From assembly GCF_021462225.1 (NCBI RefSeq), contig NC_061818.1, forward strand, positions 13,675,276 to 13,739,275: a stretch of 64,000 nucleotides of DNA, read 5' to 3'. The position numbers and the translations under genes were made by a program. Shown here piece by piece: positions 39,201 through 50,517 of this stretch; the stretch's first letter is position 1, and each line of letters starts with the position of its first letter. A model generated the notes under the pieces. The model ran no database searches. It saw nothing but the letters and a program-made list of their open reading frames with translations, and was not told the DNA's origin. This DNA is from Girardinichthys multiradiatus (lineage: Eukaryota > Chordata > Actinopteri > Cyprinodontiformes > Goodeidae).

Positions 39201-41202
39201 ACAGCAAGTACCTCCGCCCATGCAAGGCCCACCAATGACTGGACCTCCTCCACTAGGTCCTCCACCAGCTCCTCCAATGCGACCCCCCGGTCCTCCTTCT
39301 GGCCCACCACCTGCACCCCCTCCAGGTTTTTTTTTTTTTTTAGACAAAGCTTGGTGACATGGGTTGTTGTTTTTTTGGGTGTTGTACATATCTGCTAATA
39401 TAATGCCATGAGTAATTTAGATATGTTCTGTCATTTTTAGGTGCCCCTCCATTTTTGAGGCCTCCTGGTATGCCTGGAGGAATTCGGGGTCCAATGCCTC
39501 GTCTCCTGCCCCCTGGTCCTCCACCTGGCCGACCACCAGGCCCTCCTCCGGGCCCCCCTCCCAGTCTTCCTCCAGGCCCTCCACCACGTGGACCACCTCC
39601 CAGACTACCACCCCCAGCACCACCCGGTAGGTTTATGTACAGCTCCTTGCGAAAGTATTCGTACCCCTTGAACCTTTTCATATTTTTCTCTGTTACGACA
39701 AACTTTGATGTGTTTTTGTTTGATGGCCAAATAATTCTGAACTGGTAGAAAGAGGACACAGTTTTCAATACTTTTACCAAAAAAATCTTTACTCTGATGC
39801 CCCTAAATAAAATTGTGCACAATTAGTTGCCTTTAAAAGTTACCCATGGTAACTCTGTAGGAGCTGCAGAGATTCACGGGACAGGTGGGATCTGTCAACA
39901 GGCCTTAATGCAGGGGTGTCAAACTCCAGTCCTCGAGGGCCGGTGTCCTGCAACTTTTAGATGTGTCCCTGCTTCAGCACACCTGAATCAAATATCTAGG
40001 TCATTAGCAGGACTCTGGTTATCCAGCCATTTGATTCAGGTATGCTGGACCAGGGAGACGTTTCAAAGTTGCAAAACGCTCGCCCTCGAGGACTGGAGTT
40101 GGGCAGCCCTGCCTTAATGGAAGAGAGGCATAAAAAAATCCAGTACTAAAGGAAAGTTGTAAAAGTCCCATTTAAAGTTTACTTCAAGCCATGTAGGAGA
40201 CGAGGCAAACATCTAGAAGAACATTACGTGTGGCAGAAAAATAACTGTTCATCACTGTGAGCACACCATCCCCACAGTAGAACATGGTGGTGGCAGCGTC
40301 ATGTTGTGTGGGTTTTTTTTCCCTGATCCTAAGCTATTTTAACAGATTTAGTAAAACCTTCAGGTTCTAGATGTGCTGAGCTGATAGAGAACTACCTCAA
40401 AAGGCTTGAATCTTTATTTGTAACTGAAGTTGTCAAATAACAAAATATTTTTACATGACACTTTACACAGAGGTTAAGAGGAATATTTTATGTAGTTTTC
40501 TGTATCTGTTTTCTTTAAATGACCATTTTTGTGTGTCCCTGTCCAGGTATCCCACCTCCTCCCCCAAGAGCAGGAGGCCCCCCACGTCCTCTTGCGCCCC
40601 CACTCACCATGTTTCCTCCACCTCTCAATTCCAATGTGCTCAGTGCACCTCCCAACATTGTTCCAAGGAAAGGCCCAGGTTCCGGCCAGGAAGGTTCACA
40701 GAGCAACATGCCACCCCCCGCCATGCCCATGCGACCTGGAATCATGCAGATGCCCCCTCCCCCAGGTACAGCTGGCGCCCCTGGCAGCCATCATCACGCG
40801 GCCACCATTGAAAAAAGAGCCAACATCACTTCCGTGGCGGGTGCAGGAGGCAGCCTGGCGGCAGGTGCTGGCGCAGGAGGGGCCACCATCTCAGCCAAAC
40901 CTCAAATTATCAACCCTAAGGCGGAGGTCACCCGCTTTGTGCCAACGGCACTGCGGGTGCGTAGGGACAAGGGTGGACCAATGCCAGGGGCAGCGACCGG
41001 GCCCCTCGAGAAAGTGGGGGAAAGTGCTACAGGACGGAGGGGAGACGAAGGGTTGGGAGGAGGACACTGGCAGAAACAGCAAGCGGCTGCTCCAATGGGG
41101 TTGGTCCACCCATCCCAAGTGGGTTCTGTTCCTCAGCCTACCATGAAAACTAAAGACCAAGTTTATGAAGCTTTTATGAGAGAGATGGAGGGACTGCTGT
41201 AA
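36253..41202 (+). CDS. wbp11: WW domain-binding protein 11 (spliceosomal, PP1 partner), complete
   Basis: Eleven coding exons: 36253-36316, 36446-36477, 36562-36655, 36793-36989, 37285-37418, 38232-38386, 38477-38701, 38829-38954, 39044-39325, 39441-39626, 40547-41202, giving 716 residues (human about 641). The acceptor at 36229 and the start MGRRSTSSTKSGKFMNPTDQ match WBP11 exactly. After a basic N-terminus (ARKRELKKNKKQRMM) come LPDMPHAPSNI, a first proline run (PPGPPPGPPPP), an Asp/Glu/Arg-rich region (226-300), an RVxF-like PP1 site (SVRFAD, about 303), an acidic segment, then long PPGPPP arrays (370-520) that bind WW domains. The end YEAFMREMEGLL is diagnostic. WBP11 is a nuclear protein of the late spliceosome that also inhibits PP1. 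It lies head-to-tail with ddx47. Confidence 0.96.
37455..38177 (+). mobile_element. Tc1 relic in a wbp11 intron
   Basis: The left end GCAAAAGTATTTACACCCCT and the inverse of the right end (AAGGGGTATGATTACTTTTG) form decayed terminal repeats. Inside are the linker region (GTGGGAGAATCTGTTGGCAG) and antisense-free scraps of transposase. No frame survives. It fills most of the intron 37419-38231. Confidence 0.8.
39640..40345 (+). mobile_element. Tc1 relic in the last wbp11 intron
   Basis: It starts CAGCTCCTTGCGAAAGTATT after TA, only 13 bases past the donor of the 39441-39626 exon, and continues through GAGCTGCAGAGATTCACGGG and CATGGTGGTGGCAGCGTCAT. All frames are broken. A smaller element is nested in it at 39911-40111. 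Confidence 0.8.
39911..40111. mobile_element. hAT-type MITE nested in a Tc1 (201 bp)
   Basis: The element runs from CAGGGGTGTCAAACTCCAGT to CTGGAGTTGGGCAGCCCTG, with inverted ends (CAGTCCTCGAGGGC against GCCCTCGAGGACTG). It is flanked by a perfect 8-bp direct repeat, CCTTAATG (39903-39910 and 40112-40119). Eight bases is the hAT target-site length. It is non-coding. Confidence 0.92.
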
Positions 41203-41600
41203 GACTAAGGAGGGTCTTTAACTACAGAAGTGTTTTTCTTGATTGCTGTGCAGAGTTGTAGAAGTAGCTGTATTTAGAGCCTTCAGCAATATCATTTTCT
41301 CTCTGTCTGAGCTGTAACCATAACATTAATAATTTGATCCTAAATTTATATTAAAAATAACATTTCAATTATTGGTTATCTCAAGGCAACTGAACACTAT
41401 GTGTTTTTATTTTTTAAATCTAAAGACTTGTTTCCTTCCAACAAGTTATTTGACCTCAGTGAAGCAACTTTGTGTAATTGATTTTTATTTTTGCTTTAAT
41501 TATTGATCATCTAAATGGATCGGTTTTCAGAATGTCAGAAGCAAAGTGTGAAACAGTTGTCCTGCAGCCAAATAAAAATCGGTTCCAACATGTTTTGTGG
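41203..41600 (+). terminator. wbp11: wbp11 3' UTR with poly(A) signal
   Basis: A/T-rich 3' UTR, with AATAAA at 41571-41576 followed by a GT/T-rich stretch (TGTTTTGTGGTCATG). Confidence 0.75.
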
Positions 41601-41815
41601 TCATGTTTTATTGAAGAAGATATAAGCAAGCATCTTAAAAGAATTAATTTTCTGGTTATTTAAGGGTAAAGATATTGTTTAAAGTTCAACGAGACGTTTC
41701 TGTTATTAATAATGAAGAATCTATCGGAAAAACCCAACTTCCCGTCATCCTGTGGGTCGTGACGTGTTTCCGCATCTGCGCACATCGGAGGTGACCACAC
41801 GTTGCGACGGAAAGC
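41601..41815 (+). promoter_or_regulatory. ddx47: ddx47 promoter and 5' UTR
   Basis: Only about 240 bp separate the wbp11 poly(A) hexamer from the ddx47 ATG. The last 60 bases are CpG-richer and contain GTGACGTG (CRE/E-box-like, about 41759) and CGCATCTGCGCA (NRF1-like, 41771-41782). No TATA box is seen. Confidence 0.5.
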
Positions 41816-44800
41816 ATGGAGGACCGGAGCCCGAAGGAAAACACAGCTCAAAGTGTGAAAGATTCTAGCAGTGATTGTGATGAAGAAAAGGTTAATAACG
41901 GAGGATGCGAGGAGGCAGTGAAGACTTTTAAGGACCTGGTTGGTTTCTTCTCACACAGACAATAAGAGAAGATTTGGTAGCAACAACGTTTTTTTCGGTT
42001 AGCTAAACCAAGCTAATGCGTTATGTAAACATTAGCTCCTCAATTGAGACATCCTTACTGTGTCATTGTCTGAAAACTGTTCGTAACGCTGAATAAAAGA
42101 CATCTTCCATCTTGTAAAAGTGTACCCGGTATCTGCCTCCTGCAGGGTGTAACTGAGGTTCTCTGTGAGGCCTGTGATCAGCTGGGATGGAAGAGTCCAA
42201 CTAAGATCCAGGTGGAAGCTATACCTGTCGCTCTTCAAGGTTAGAAACATGTTACCTCTCTTACCTTCACTGCCACATACACCCCTCACATTCCTGCAGA
42301 TCTTTAAGTATATGTTTCCATGGGACAACGCTGACACTTTGACACAATGAAATGTAGACTGTGTGGAGCTTATATAAAAGTGTACATTTATTCTTCCCTC
42401 AAAATAACTAAAGATACAGCCATTAATGTCTGAACCACCGGCAACAAAAGTGAGTACACACCTAAGAGACTACATCCAAATTGAGCATTCTTGTCATTTT
42501 CCCTCCAAAATGTCATGTGACTCGTTAGTGTTACTAGGTCTCAGCTGTGCATAGGGAGCAGGTGTGTTTAATTTTGTAGTACATCTCTCGCACTCTCTCA
42601 TACTGGTCACTGAAAGTTCCAACATGGCACCTCATGGCAAAGAACTCTGAGGATCTGAAAAGACGAATTGTTGCGCTACATGAAGATGGCCAAGGCTACA
42701 AGAGGATTGCCAACATCCTGAAACTGAGCTGTACCACAGTGGCCAAAATCATCCAGCGTTTTAAAAGAGCAGGCTCCACTCAGAACAGACCTCGCGTTGG
42801 TCGTCCAAAGAAGCTGAGTGCACGTGCTCAGCGTCACATCCAAATGCTGTCTTTGAAAGATAGGTGCAAGAGTGCTGTCAGCATTGCTGCAGAGATTGAA
42901 GAGGTGGGGGGTCAGCTTGTCCGTGCTCAGACCATACGCTTCACACTACATGAAATTGGTCTGCATGGCCGTCATCCCAGAAGAAAGCCCCTTCTGAAGT
43001 CTGTCCACAAGAAAGCCCGCAAACAGTTTGCTGGAACCATGTCCTATGGTCTGATAATTAATTTGTCTGGTTCAGATGGTCTCAAGCATGTGTGGCGGCA
43101 ATCAGTTGAGAGTACAAAGATAAGTGTGTGTTGCCTACTGTCAAGCATGGTGGTGGGAATGCCATGGTCTGGGGCTGCATGAGTGCAACAGATGTTGGGG
43201 AGTTACATTTCATTGAGGGACACATGAACTCCAATATGTACTGTGAAATACTGAAGCAGAGCATGATCCCCTCCCTCCAGAAACTGGGCCGCATGGCAGT
43301 ATTCCAGCATGATAATGACCCCAAACACACCTCTAAGACAACCACTGCTTTATTGGAGAGGCTGAGGGTAAAGGTGATGGACTGGTCAAGCATGTCTCCA
43401 GACCTAAACCCAATAGAACATCTTTGGCGCATCCTCAAGCGTAAGTTGGAGGAGCGGAAAGTCTCAAATATCCGCCAGCTCCGTGATGCGGTCATGGAGG
43501 AGTGGAAAAGTATTCCAGTGGCAACCTGTGAATCTCTGGTAAATAATGGTGGCCACACAAAATATTGACACTTCAGGAACTTTCATTAAGGGGTGTACTC
43601 ACTTTTGTTGCCGGTGGTTCAGACATTAATATCTATATCTTGAGTTGTTTTGAGGGAAGAATAAATTTACACTGTTATATAAGTTGCACACAGACTACTT
43701 TTCATTGTGTCAAAGTGTCATTTTGTCAGCATTGTCCCATGAAAACATATACTTAAATATCTGCAGGAATGTGATGGGTGTACTCACTTTTGTGATACAC
43801 TGTAGTTTTACATAGCAGTCCGTATAGCGTAAGAAAAACAAGACAGATTTAGCTTGATTAGAAACTATAACTTCTGACCTGATGTTAGTATATTGGTTTT
43901 ACAAGTTAAAAAATATAGTAATGAAAGTTTTCATAACCCTTGAACTTGTTCCCTTTTTCCCACATAAAAAAAATGTTTCTAGTGATGTAATGTTACTGCC
44001 CATAGTAGTGCATAATTGTGAATAAACATCTGCAAAGTGTGATGTGCATTTATATTCAGCACCTCCATGAGTAAATATGTCTAGGTAAATAAGTTTTTTG
44101 GGCTACATTCCTTTCAGGTTTTGCTAGATACCTTAAAGACAGATTGGACGAAGAGCATCTGTCAGCATCAGTTTTCTACTCGGTTGACTCAGATTCAATT
44201 GAATTTTGGTCTGGACTTTGACTAGGCCATTCAAACACACAAATATGCATTGCTCTAAACTATTCCACTGTATCTCAGGCTCTATGTTGTGGATTATTTG
44301 CTGAAAGATGAATCTCTACCTGAGTCTCAATGTTTTTGCATCCTTTTACATGTGTTTGCCTCCACTCATCTTCCCATCAACTCTGACCAGTCTGATCAGC
44401 ATCGGAGTATGCTGTTGCATATTTTATAGATCAGGCATACACTGGAGGATGATACAATGTCTGCTCTGTGCATGCTGCTGCAGTTAGTGACTGTTTTTGC
44501 TTGGATGTCACATACCCTCAAGAATGATCAGCCAGCCTCTGTGTGCACTGGCTTCTCTGCTTCAGTTAAACATCCCTCAGTCCGGCGCTACAAAACTATA
44601 CCTGTAACATGACCAAATGAATACCACAAGGCCAACCCCCTCCCCTCCAGAAACACACACACAAACAGCAACAAGATGGAGATAAACATTGGTTATTAAT
44701 ACCAGCCAGTTTTACCAATGGGACCAATACCGATATCAATGCCGATATAATTTGCATTCCTGGCACTGGAGGATCTCTCAGTCGAAAGCTGAAATGAAAG

Positions 44801-47800
44801 AATGATCTAGAAGGCGCTAGGGGCGAGGTGGAGTAGATGTGCAAATATGATGGCTGTGAGCAATGTCAAGTTTCTCCACTACAAGATCTCTGGAGGCTGC
44901 TGCTTCAGCCACCTCATTTCAGCATCCTCCTTGTACTTCAAGAAATGAGCAAGTCTGAGCTCAGGGTTTAAAAAAAGATGAAATAAAGAATAAATCGTTT
45001 TTCTTCTGATTAAAGCTGAAACAAACTTTCAGTACGTTCCACCCTAAAAGTAAAACTCAACAGCCAATATATTGTGTCAGATGAAACAGTATTTGGTTCT
45101 CTGCAGTAGGGTAATGTGGCTCAGCTCTCTTTGTGTCCATGTATCCTCTTTGACCCGCAGGCAGGGATGTCATCGGCCTGGCAGAGACGGGTTCAGGGAA
45201 GACTGGCGCTTTCGCTCTGCCTATCCTCCAATCACTGCTGTCTTCACCTCAGAGGCTCCACACGCTCGTCCTCACACCCACCAGAGAGCTGGCCTTCCAG
45301 ATCTCCGAGCAGTTTGAGGCTCTGGGCTCCAGCATTGGGGTTAAATGTGGTATGTGTCTGTGAGAGGTCACCTGGTTTGTTGTGGATGGTGAACACTCCT
45401 TGTTTGTAATTTGTCACACATCTGTTGCAGCTGTGATTGTTGGTGGAATCGACATGATGTCCCAGTCCTTGGTGTTGGCTAAAAAGCCACATATTGTTAT
45501 AGGTAAGGGAATAGTTGTTTTTTCTGTTTATTGTTTATATATTGATGTGTTCTTTTTCTGAAGAGATGTGGTCAAAAGGCATGTTAATCGTAAAGAAAGG
45601 CAGAAACTTTGTGCAGATATCTATCAGCCATTAAGTGCACTGTTTATCTGCTTCTGTTCTGAGTCGTAACCCTTGTAGTTATGATGCTGATTCAATGTTT
45701 TTCAGCCACTCCTGGTCGATTGATCGATCACACGGAGAACACAAAGGGCTTCTCCCTACGAGCTCTGAAGTTCCTGGTCATGGATGAAGCAGACAGGATC
45801 CTCAACATGGACTTTGAGACTGAAGTGGGTCCTCACGGGAGAGTATTCACTCTCTTTTGACCTTTTCACATTTTTCACGTTACTACAAATTTAAAGGAAG
45901 AAGATCCATTTTTTTCCAAATAAAAATCTGCATAGTGTGACATGTACATGTATTTAACATCTTTTACTCTGATACCCCTAAATAACATCCAGTGGAACCA
46001 ATTGGCAGACAGGTCCATAATTAGAAAAGCAGCAAAGAGGCCCATGATAACTCCAGAGGAGCTACAGAGATCCACACCTTGAGTGAAGAAACTGTTAAAA
46101 GGATAACTATTAGTCAGCCATTTGACAAATCTAGTCTTTGTTGAAGAAGTGCAGGAGTAAAGCTATTGTCCTGTTTGCAATTTGCCATAAGTGTAGGAGG
46201 CACCACAAACTTCTAGTAGGAGGCGCTTTGTTCAGATGAGACTATACTTTGACCTTCTGTCCTACAAGCAGCATGCTACATTTGGAGGAAAGCTAAAACA
46301 TCACATCACCCTAAACACATCAAACCCTAGGGTGATAATATTTTTCTTCAGTAGGGACCAGGGCGCTGGTCAGAATAGAATGGAAGACGGATGGAGCTAA
46401 ATGCAGAGGAATCCTGGGAGAATATCTGTTAGTAAACCTGAGACTGGGACAGAGGTCATCACCTAGCAGGAAAACGAATCGAAACATAGCCAGAATTGTA
46501 TCAAAGCAACGTGTTAGAATGGCTCAGTGAAAGTCCAGACATAAACCCAACTGATAATTTATTGCAAGACTTGAAAATAGGTGCTCACCAACGCTCTCCA
46601 ATCTGATTGAGCCCGAGCTATTCATACTCCCTAAAGACCTTCAGCTGCAGCAAAGGTAGTTCTAGAAGGTAGCGACTCAGTAGAATACACATGCATACCA
46701 CACCTGGATTTCATTAAATATTTATATTGTGAAAACTATGTATTGTTTCCTTTCCGAAACCGCAAATATGTTGCTGTTTGTAGTTGTAATGTGAGAAAAT
46801 TTGAAAAAGTCCAGATTTTATGAATACTCGATACAACTGGATTACACCGTGTTCTCTCGGCTTGTAAAAATAAAACTACACATTAGATGAACTTGCTATA
46901 AAATTAAACACCAGAGGAGCATGGATACATTATGTCACCTCTGAAATATGAATTAAATAGTGTAGATTTGCAGTCACATATCTATCACCTTGGCTGTTCA
47001 CCCATTAAAATATATATATATATTTGTTTTTTTTTTTAGGTGGACAAGATCCTGAAAGTTATTCCCAGAGACAGACGGACCTTCTTGTTCTCTGCCACCA
47101 TGACCAAAAAGGTAGGCAAACACTTTTAGTGAAATTCCAGATGGTGTGGTGCTTTCGGGGCCAGTATGGGTTTCCGGGCTCAGATGTTGTGTTGCCTTCA
47201 CTGACAGGTCCAGAAACTCCAAAGAGCAGCTCTGAAAGATTCTGTAAAGTGTGCTGTATCCACAAAATATTCCACAGTAGACAAGCTGCAGCAATACTAC
47301 GTCTTTATCCCTTCCAAGTACAAGGTAGGGGGTTATATGATGTGATCTTGTATGTTATCTACTGTAGTCTCATGTCTGGGCTTTTGTTCGTTGGCGTGTA
47401 AAAATTGTCTATGCTGCTGCAGGACTGTTACCTGGTGTCCATCCTGAACGAGCTGGCCGGGAACTCCTTCATGATTTTTTGCAGCACATGTAACAATGCC
47501 CAGCGGGTGGCGCTGATGTTGAGGAATCTGGGTATAACTGCCATCCCTCTTCACGGACAGATGAGTCAGGTAGACCTCACTTTGCTTTGTCCTATTGGAC
47601 TGAAAATTCTGAAACATTGGTCTCTAAAACGGATCAGCTTGCTAAGTCATCTCTCTCCTCTCTTTTGGTCAGAATAAACGTCTTGGAGCTCTTAACAAGT
47701 TCAAATCCAAGTCTCGTTCTGTGCTCCTGGCAACTGATGTGGCGTCTAGAGGTCTGGACATCCCTCATGTTGACTGTGTCATCAACTACGACATCCCCAC

Positions 47801-49373
47801 ACATTCAAAGGTACGACAGGGTTGATTTTGCTGTAGTTATCCAAAGATTTGCTTCTCTGATAAAATTATAAGGGTTCTCGTTACCTGTCTGTCCTCACAG
47901 GATTACATCCATAGAGTTGGGCGAACAGCCAGAGCAGGGCGGGCTGGGAAATCCATAACTTTTGTGACACAGTAAGAAAAGCTTTTTTATTTATTTTAGC
48001 TGTGCATTCAGGTTTCTTTTCACGTTGTTAACTCCGTTCCAATCAAGTATTTACCTTGTCTTGCCATCTCTGATCCTGAAGGTATGACGTGGAGCTTTTC
48101 CAGCGAATCGAAAGTTTGATCGGGAAGAAACTCCCTGCATTTCCTACACAAGAGGAGGAGGTGATGATGCTGGTGGAGAGGGTGAGCGAGGCTCAGAGAT
48201 TTGCCAGGCTGGTAAGTACCCCTCAAAGGATGCTCACTCTCAGATGTTGCCACAAACATGTAAACCTGGGTTGAGCTGTGGCTTGCCAATGTTCTGTCAT
48301 GAGTGCTGTGCCTCTGATGTCTTCTAGGCTCCATTTCATTTTAATGCTCCAACCTGCAGAATTTTATTCAATCTGATTTAAATTTTTAATGGTATCCCTT
48401 TAATCGATGCATAGGTGCAACAATAATATATATTGACCGAATATTTTTGAGTGATGAATAAAAGGGTAGAATAGCTTCATGTTAAAACAATTCTTCCTTC
48501 AAATGTTAGTTAACATTAATTGAAATAAAGAAGTTCTCATTAGTTGCTATCAGTTTACTTAAATAATGAAATAATGATTAAACCAATATTTTAACAAGCT
48601 ATAAAAAATTGAAATGGGTTATTTCCCTACAGCCCTTTTCTTAATAACTTAAGCAAATAGGTGGAGGCATTATGGGCACTTGTAGCTGTAGCGGGGTATG
48701 CAAGATGATGATTCTAGAAACAAACTTCCAAGACGAAAAAAAAACTAACTGTGATGAACCACAGGAGGAAAATGAGGTGAGCTCATCTTCAGGGAATCTG
48801 ATTTTTTATACTTGGGACCTTCATCAGTCAGGCAGGTTATCTGTGTGGAAACTCTGAGCAGAACCGGCTGCTGAATTATGTCATGCCAGGTTGATGAACA
48901 TCGTTATAGTTGTTTCCATCTCTGACTGTCCATCCATCTTCAGGATTCTTTGAGATTCATGTAAAGTGGGTGAATACGTTTTTTTTGTGGATGTAGATGT
49001 TTTCTAGACCCTAATATCTGTTCTCTTCCCCCCACATTTGGATGTCCTAAATATAAGAAAAATGTTCAGTAACTTTTTATGTTAACTTGGACATAATACA
49101 AAAACTATTACTTTAAGACGGCACTCAGTGATGTTCATTAAGGGGTTCCTACGCTCCCTTTAGGATGTGTGAAGATAATGCTACATATTTATACTATGCT
49201 TTTGGAACATCTTTCAGGAAATGAAGGAACAAGGAGAGAAAAGGAAGAAGCCCAAAGGTAGAGATGGGGATGAGGATGACTCTGAACAGGCGAGCGGAGT
49301 GAGGAAGAAAGTCAAAGGCGGTTCAGGAGGAGGGAGGAAGAAGGGTGGAGGAGCCTGGAGAGGAGGGCGCTGA
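41816..49373 (+). CDS. ddx47: ATP-dependent RNA helicase DDX47, complete
   Basis: Twelve coding exons: 41816-41938, 42146-42239, 45161-45349, 45431-45502, 45706-45824, 47040-47111, 47208-47324, 47423-47569, 47673-47810, 47901-47971, 48082-48211, 49218-49373, giving 475 residues (human about 455). The DEAD-box motifs are in order: Q-motif around FKDLGV...PTKIQ (38-63), motif I AETGSGKT (80-87), PTRELA, TPGR (161-164), DEAD (186-189), SAT (217-219), [10 protein letters not shown] and [10 protein letters not shown] (361-370). The Lys/Gly-rich tail ends in AWRGGR. Together with the wording [17 protein letters not shown] this identifies DDX47 (yeast Rrp3 orthologue), a nucleolar helicase for early 18S rRNA processing. 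The start is preceded by AAAGC and gives an acidic N-terminus. Introns 2 and 5 carry Tc1 relics. The donors of exons 1 and 2 (GTTGGT, GTTAGA) are weak. Confidence 0.96.
42275..43803 (+). mobile_element. Tc1-like element in ddx47 intron 2
   Basis: The right terminus (CAAAAGTGAGTACACCC when inverted, ending at the ...CACTGTA at 43803) and the left arm from 42275 (ACACCCCTCACATTCCTGCA) pair over about 200 bp, but the outer 25 or so bases of the left arm are replaced. The element carries a nearly full transposase gene in the same direction as ddx47. Loss of the outer left end should block mobility. Confidence 0.88.
42634..43568 (+). pseudogene. Tc1-like transposase, internal deletion and frameshift
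   Basis: The first part (42634-43182) has an HTH domain ([20 protein letters not shown]), the GRPKKL AT-hook-like motif, and [18 protein letters not shown]. It then loses the stretch that should hold the first catalytic Asp and slips frame. The second part (to 43568) keeps [21 protein letters not shown] and the end GGHTKY. Confidence 0.88.
43925..44420 (-). mobile_element. Tc1 relic in ddx47 intron 2
   Basis: This reads as a minus-strand old Tc1: GAAAGTTTTCATAACCCTTG (decayed terminus), GTGCATTTATATTCAGCACC, TGGTCTGGACTTTGACTAGG, and ATCTTCCCATCAACTCTGAC. No frame remains. Confidence 0.7.
45838..46830 (+). mobile_element. Tc1 relic in ddx47 intron 5
   Basis: It runs from GGAGAGTATTCACTCTCTTT (decayed terminus) through TACTCTGATACCCCTAAATA, GAGCTACAGAGATCCACACC and GAATGGCTCAGTGAAAGTCC to a terminus near TATGAATACTCGAT at 46830. 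It is nearly full length, but every frame is broken. Confidence 0.8.
48212..49217. other. ddx47: ddx47 intron 11
   Basis: A/T-rich; no repeat or gene was recognised. Confidence 0.5.
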
Positions 49374-49570
49374 AGAATGAAACTCATAATAAAATGTACA
49401 TAACCACAACACAAAATGCCTCTCCTTTCTCTGATGTAAACTTTACTATTCTGACGGCTTGTTTTCCACACTTCATTTTGCAAGCTGACTATTTAATTAC
49501 ACAATAAGGTCTTTCTTTGTCCATGTATGACTTTTTTCCATTTGTAATAAAACGTTGCAGTAAAATCTAA
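49374..49570 (+). terminator. ddx47: ddx47 3' UTR with two poly(A) signals
   Basis: AATAAA occurs at 49388-49393, 15 bases after the stop, and again at 49546-49551, followed by T/GT-rich sequence. The distal site is the more plausible main site, because the proximal one would leave almost no 3' UTR. Confidence 0.65.
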
Positions 49571-50238
49571 ATCCTGCCTGTTGGAGTTATGTTGGGCTTC
49601 AGATGCTGCATCCATTCAGAGAAATGAAGGAATGACGCTTTGCCTTACGGCCATTAATGTTTTAAACATTTTTTTTTTTTCTGACAAAAGTGTTAAGATA
49701 CATATTAGGTATTATTCTCTACTTCTACAACTGCATAGTGGTGCTTGTTTGATGTGGATTTTGTTATAGAGCAAATCGGTGGCGGTTTTTGAAACAAGTG
49801 ATATGGCTTCCCGCCCAGGGCAGCAGCAGATTTGAGGGTGGCTCGAGCATTTAATGTGAAAGACTACATTTACTCCTTGAATGAGTTTTCTACCAAGTGT
49901 TTGCATGTCCAGTCAAAGCAGAGTGGCCCCCTCCCCTGTTGAGCTGTGTTTAACACTGTCAGTACCTGATGTGTACCTGAGTATAGTGCTCAATTTTTAA
50001 TACTTTCTAACCTTTTACTATTTCATTTTTATCTACTGCCTTCTGAAAAAATGAAGACAATCAAAGTCTGTTATTTTACCAAATTAATACATATGGAAGG
50101 TGTGTGATAATCTTTAAAGTCTGTCCGTCGTGTGGCCACATCAATCAGTTGTCAATCATCCTCAAATATCAATTGATACCTGATGTGTATTGCTTGCTTT
50201 TAGCCCATTGAGTCGATAATCGTCATATGAAATGGGTT
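49571..50238. other. Spacer 3' of ddx47
   Basis: No gene or recognised repeat is present, apart from the LINE scrap that follows. Confidence 0.4.
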
Positions 50239-50376
50239 TTATAAATAAATTACCAAATCATCAGCATACATCAAATGATTACTACAAAGGTTACTGACCA
50301 TGCAACCAGTCTTACATTCATTTAACTTGACAGAAAGATCATCCAGATACAAACAGAAGAGAACAGGACCAATTAT
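50239..50376 (-). pseudogene. LINE reverse-transcriptase fragment
   Basis: On the minus strand about 43 codons read GPVLFCLYLDDLSVKL, then NECKTGCMV, then NHLMYADDLVIYL before a stop. The YADD box with LVI after it is the catalytic core of non-LTR retrotransposon reverse transcriptase, and the LYLDDLS...CxTG wording fits the fish LINE type that carries MYADDLV. No more of the element is readable on either side. Confidence 0.8.
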
Positions 50377-50517
50377 CGGTTATTATATACTCTTAAAATC
50401 TTACTCTCCTTAACTGCTGACTGACATATTTGGGCCCTGCTGAGCACTCTTCTTAGATTTTGATTTTAACTTGCTGTAAAGCAGAGTGCATACCTCCTTC
50501 TGTCTGAAAGCAACCTA

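Noticed and set aside
39340..39822. Gly-rich minus-strand frame of 160 codons
   Set aside because: Antisense of the proline-rich wbp11 exon; Gly/Pro complementarity explains it.
40529..41146. Second plus-strand frame over the last wbp11 exon
   Set aside because: Out of phase with WBP11, whose C-terminus (EMEGLL) fixes the frame.
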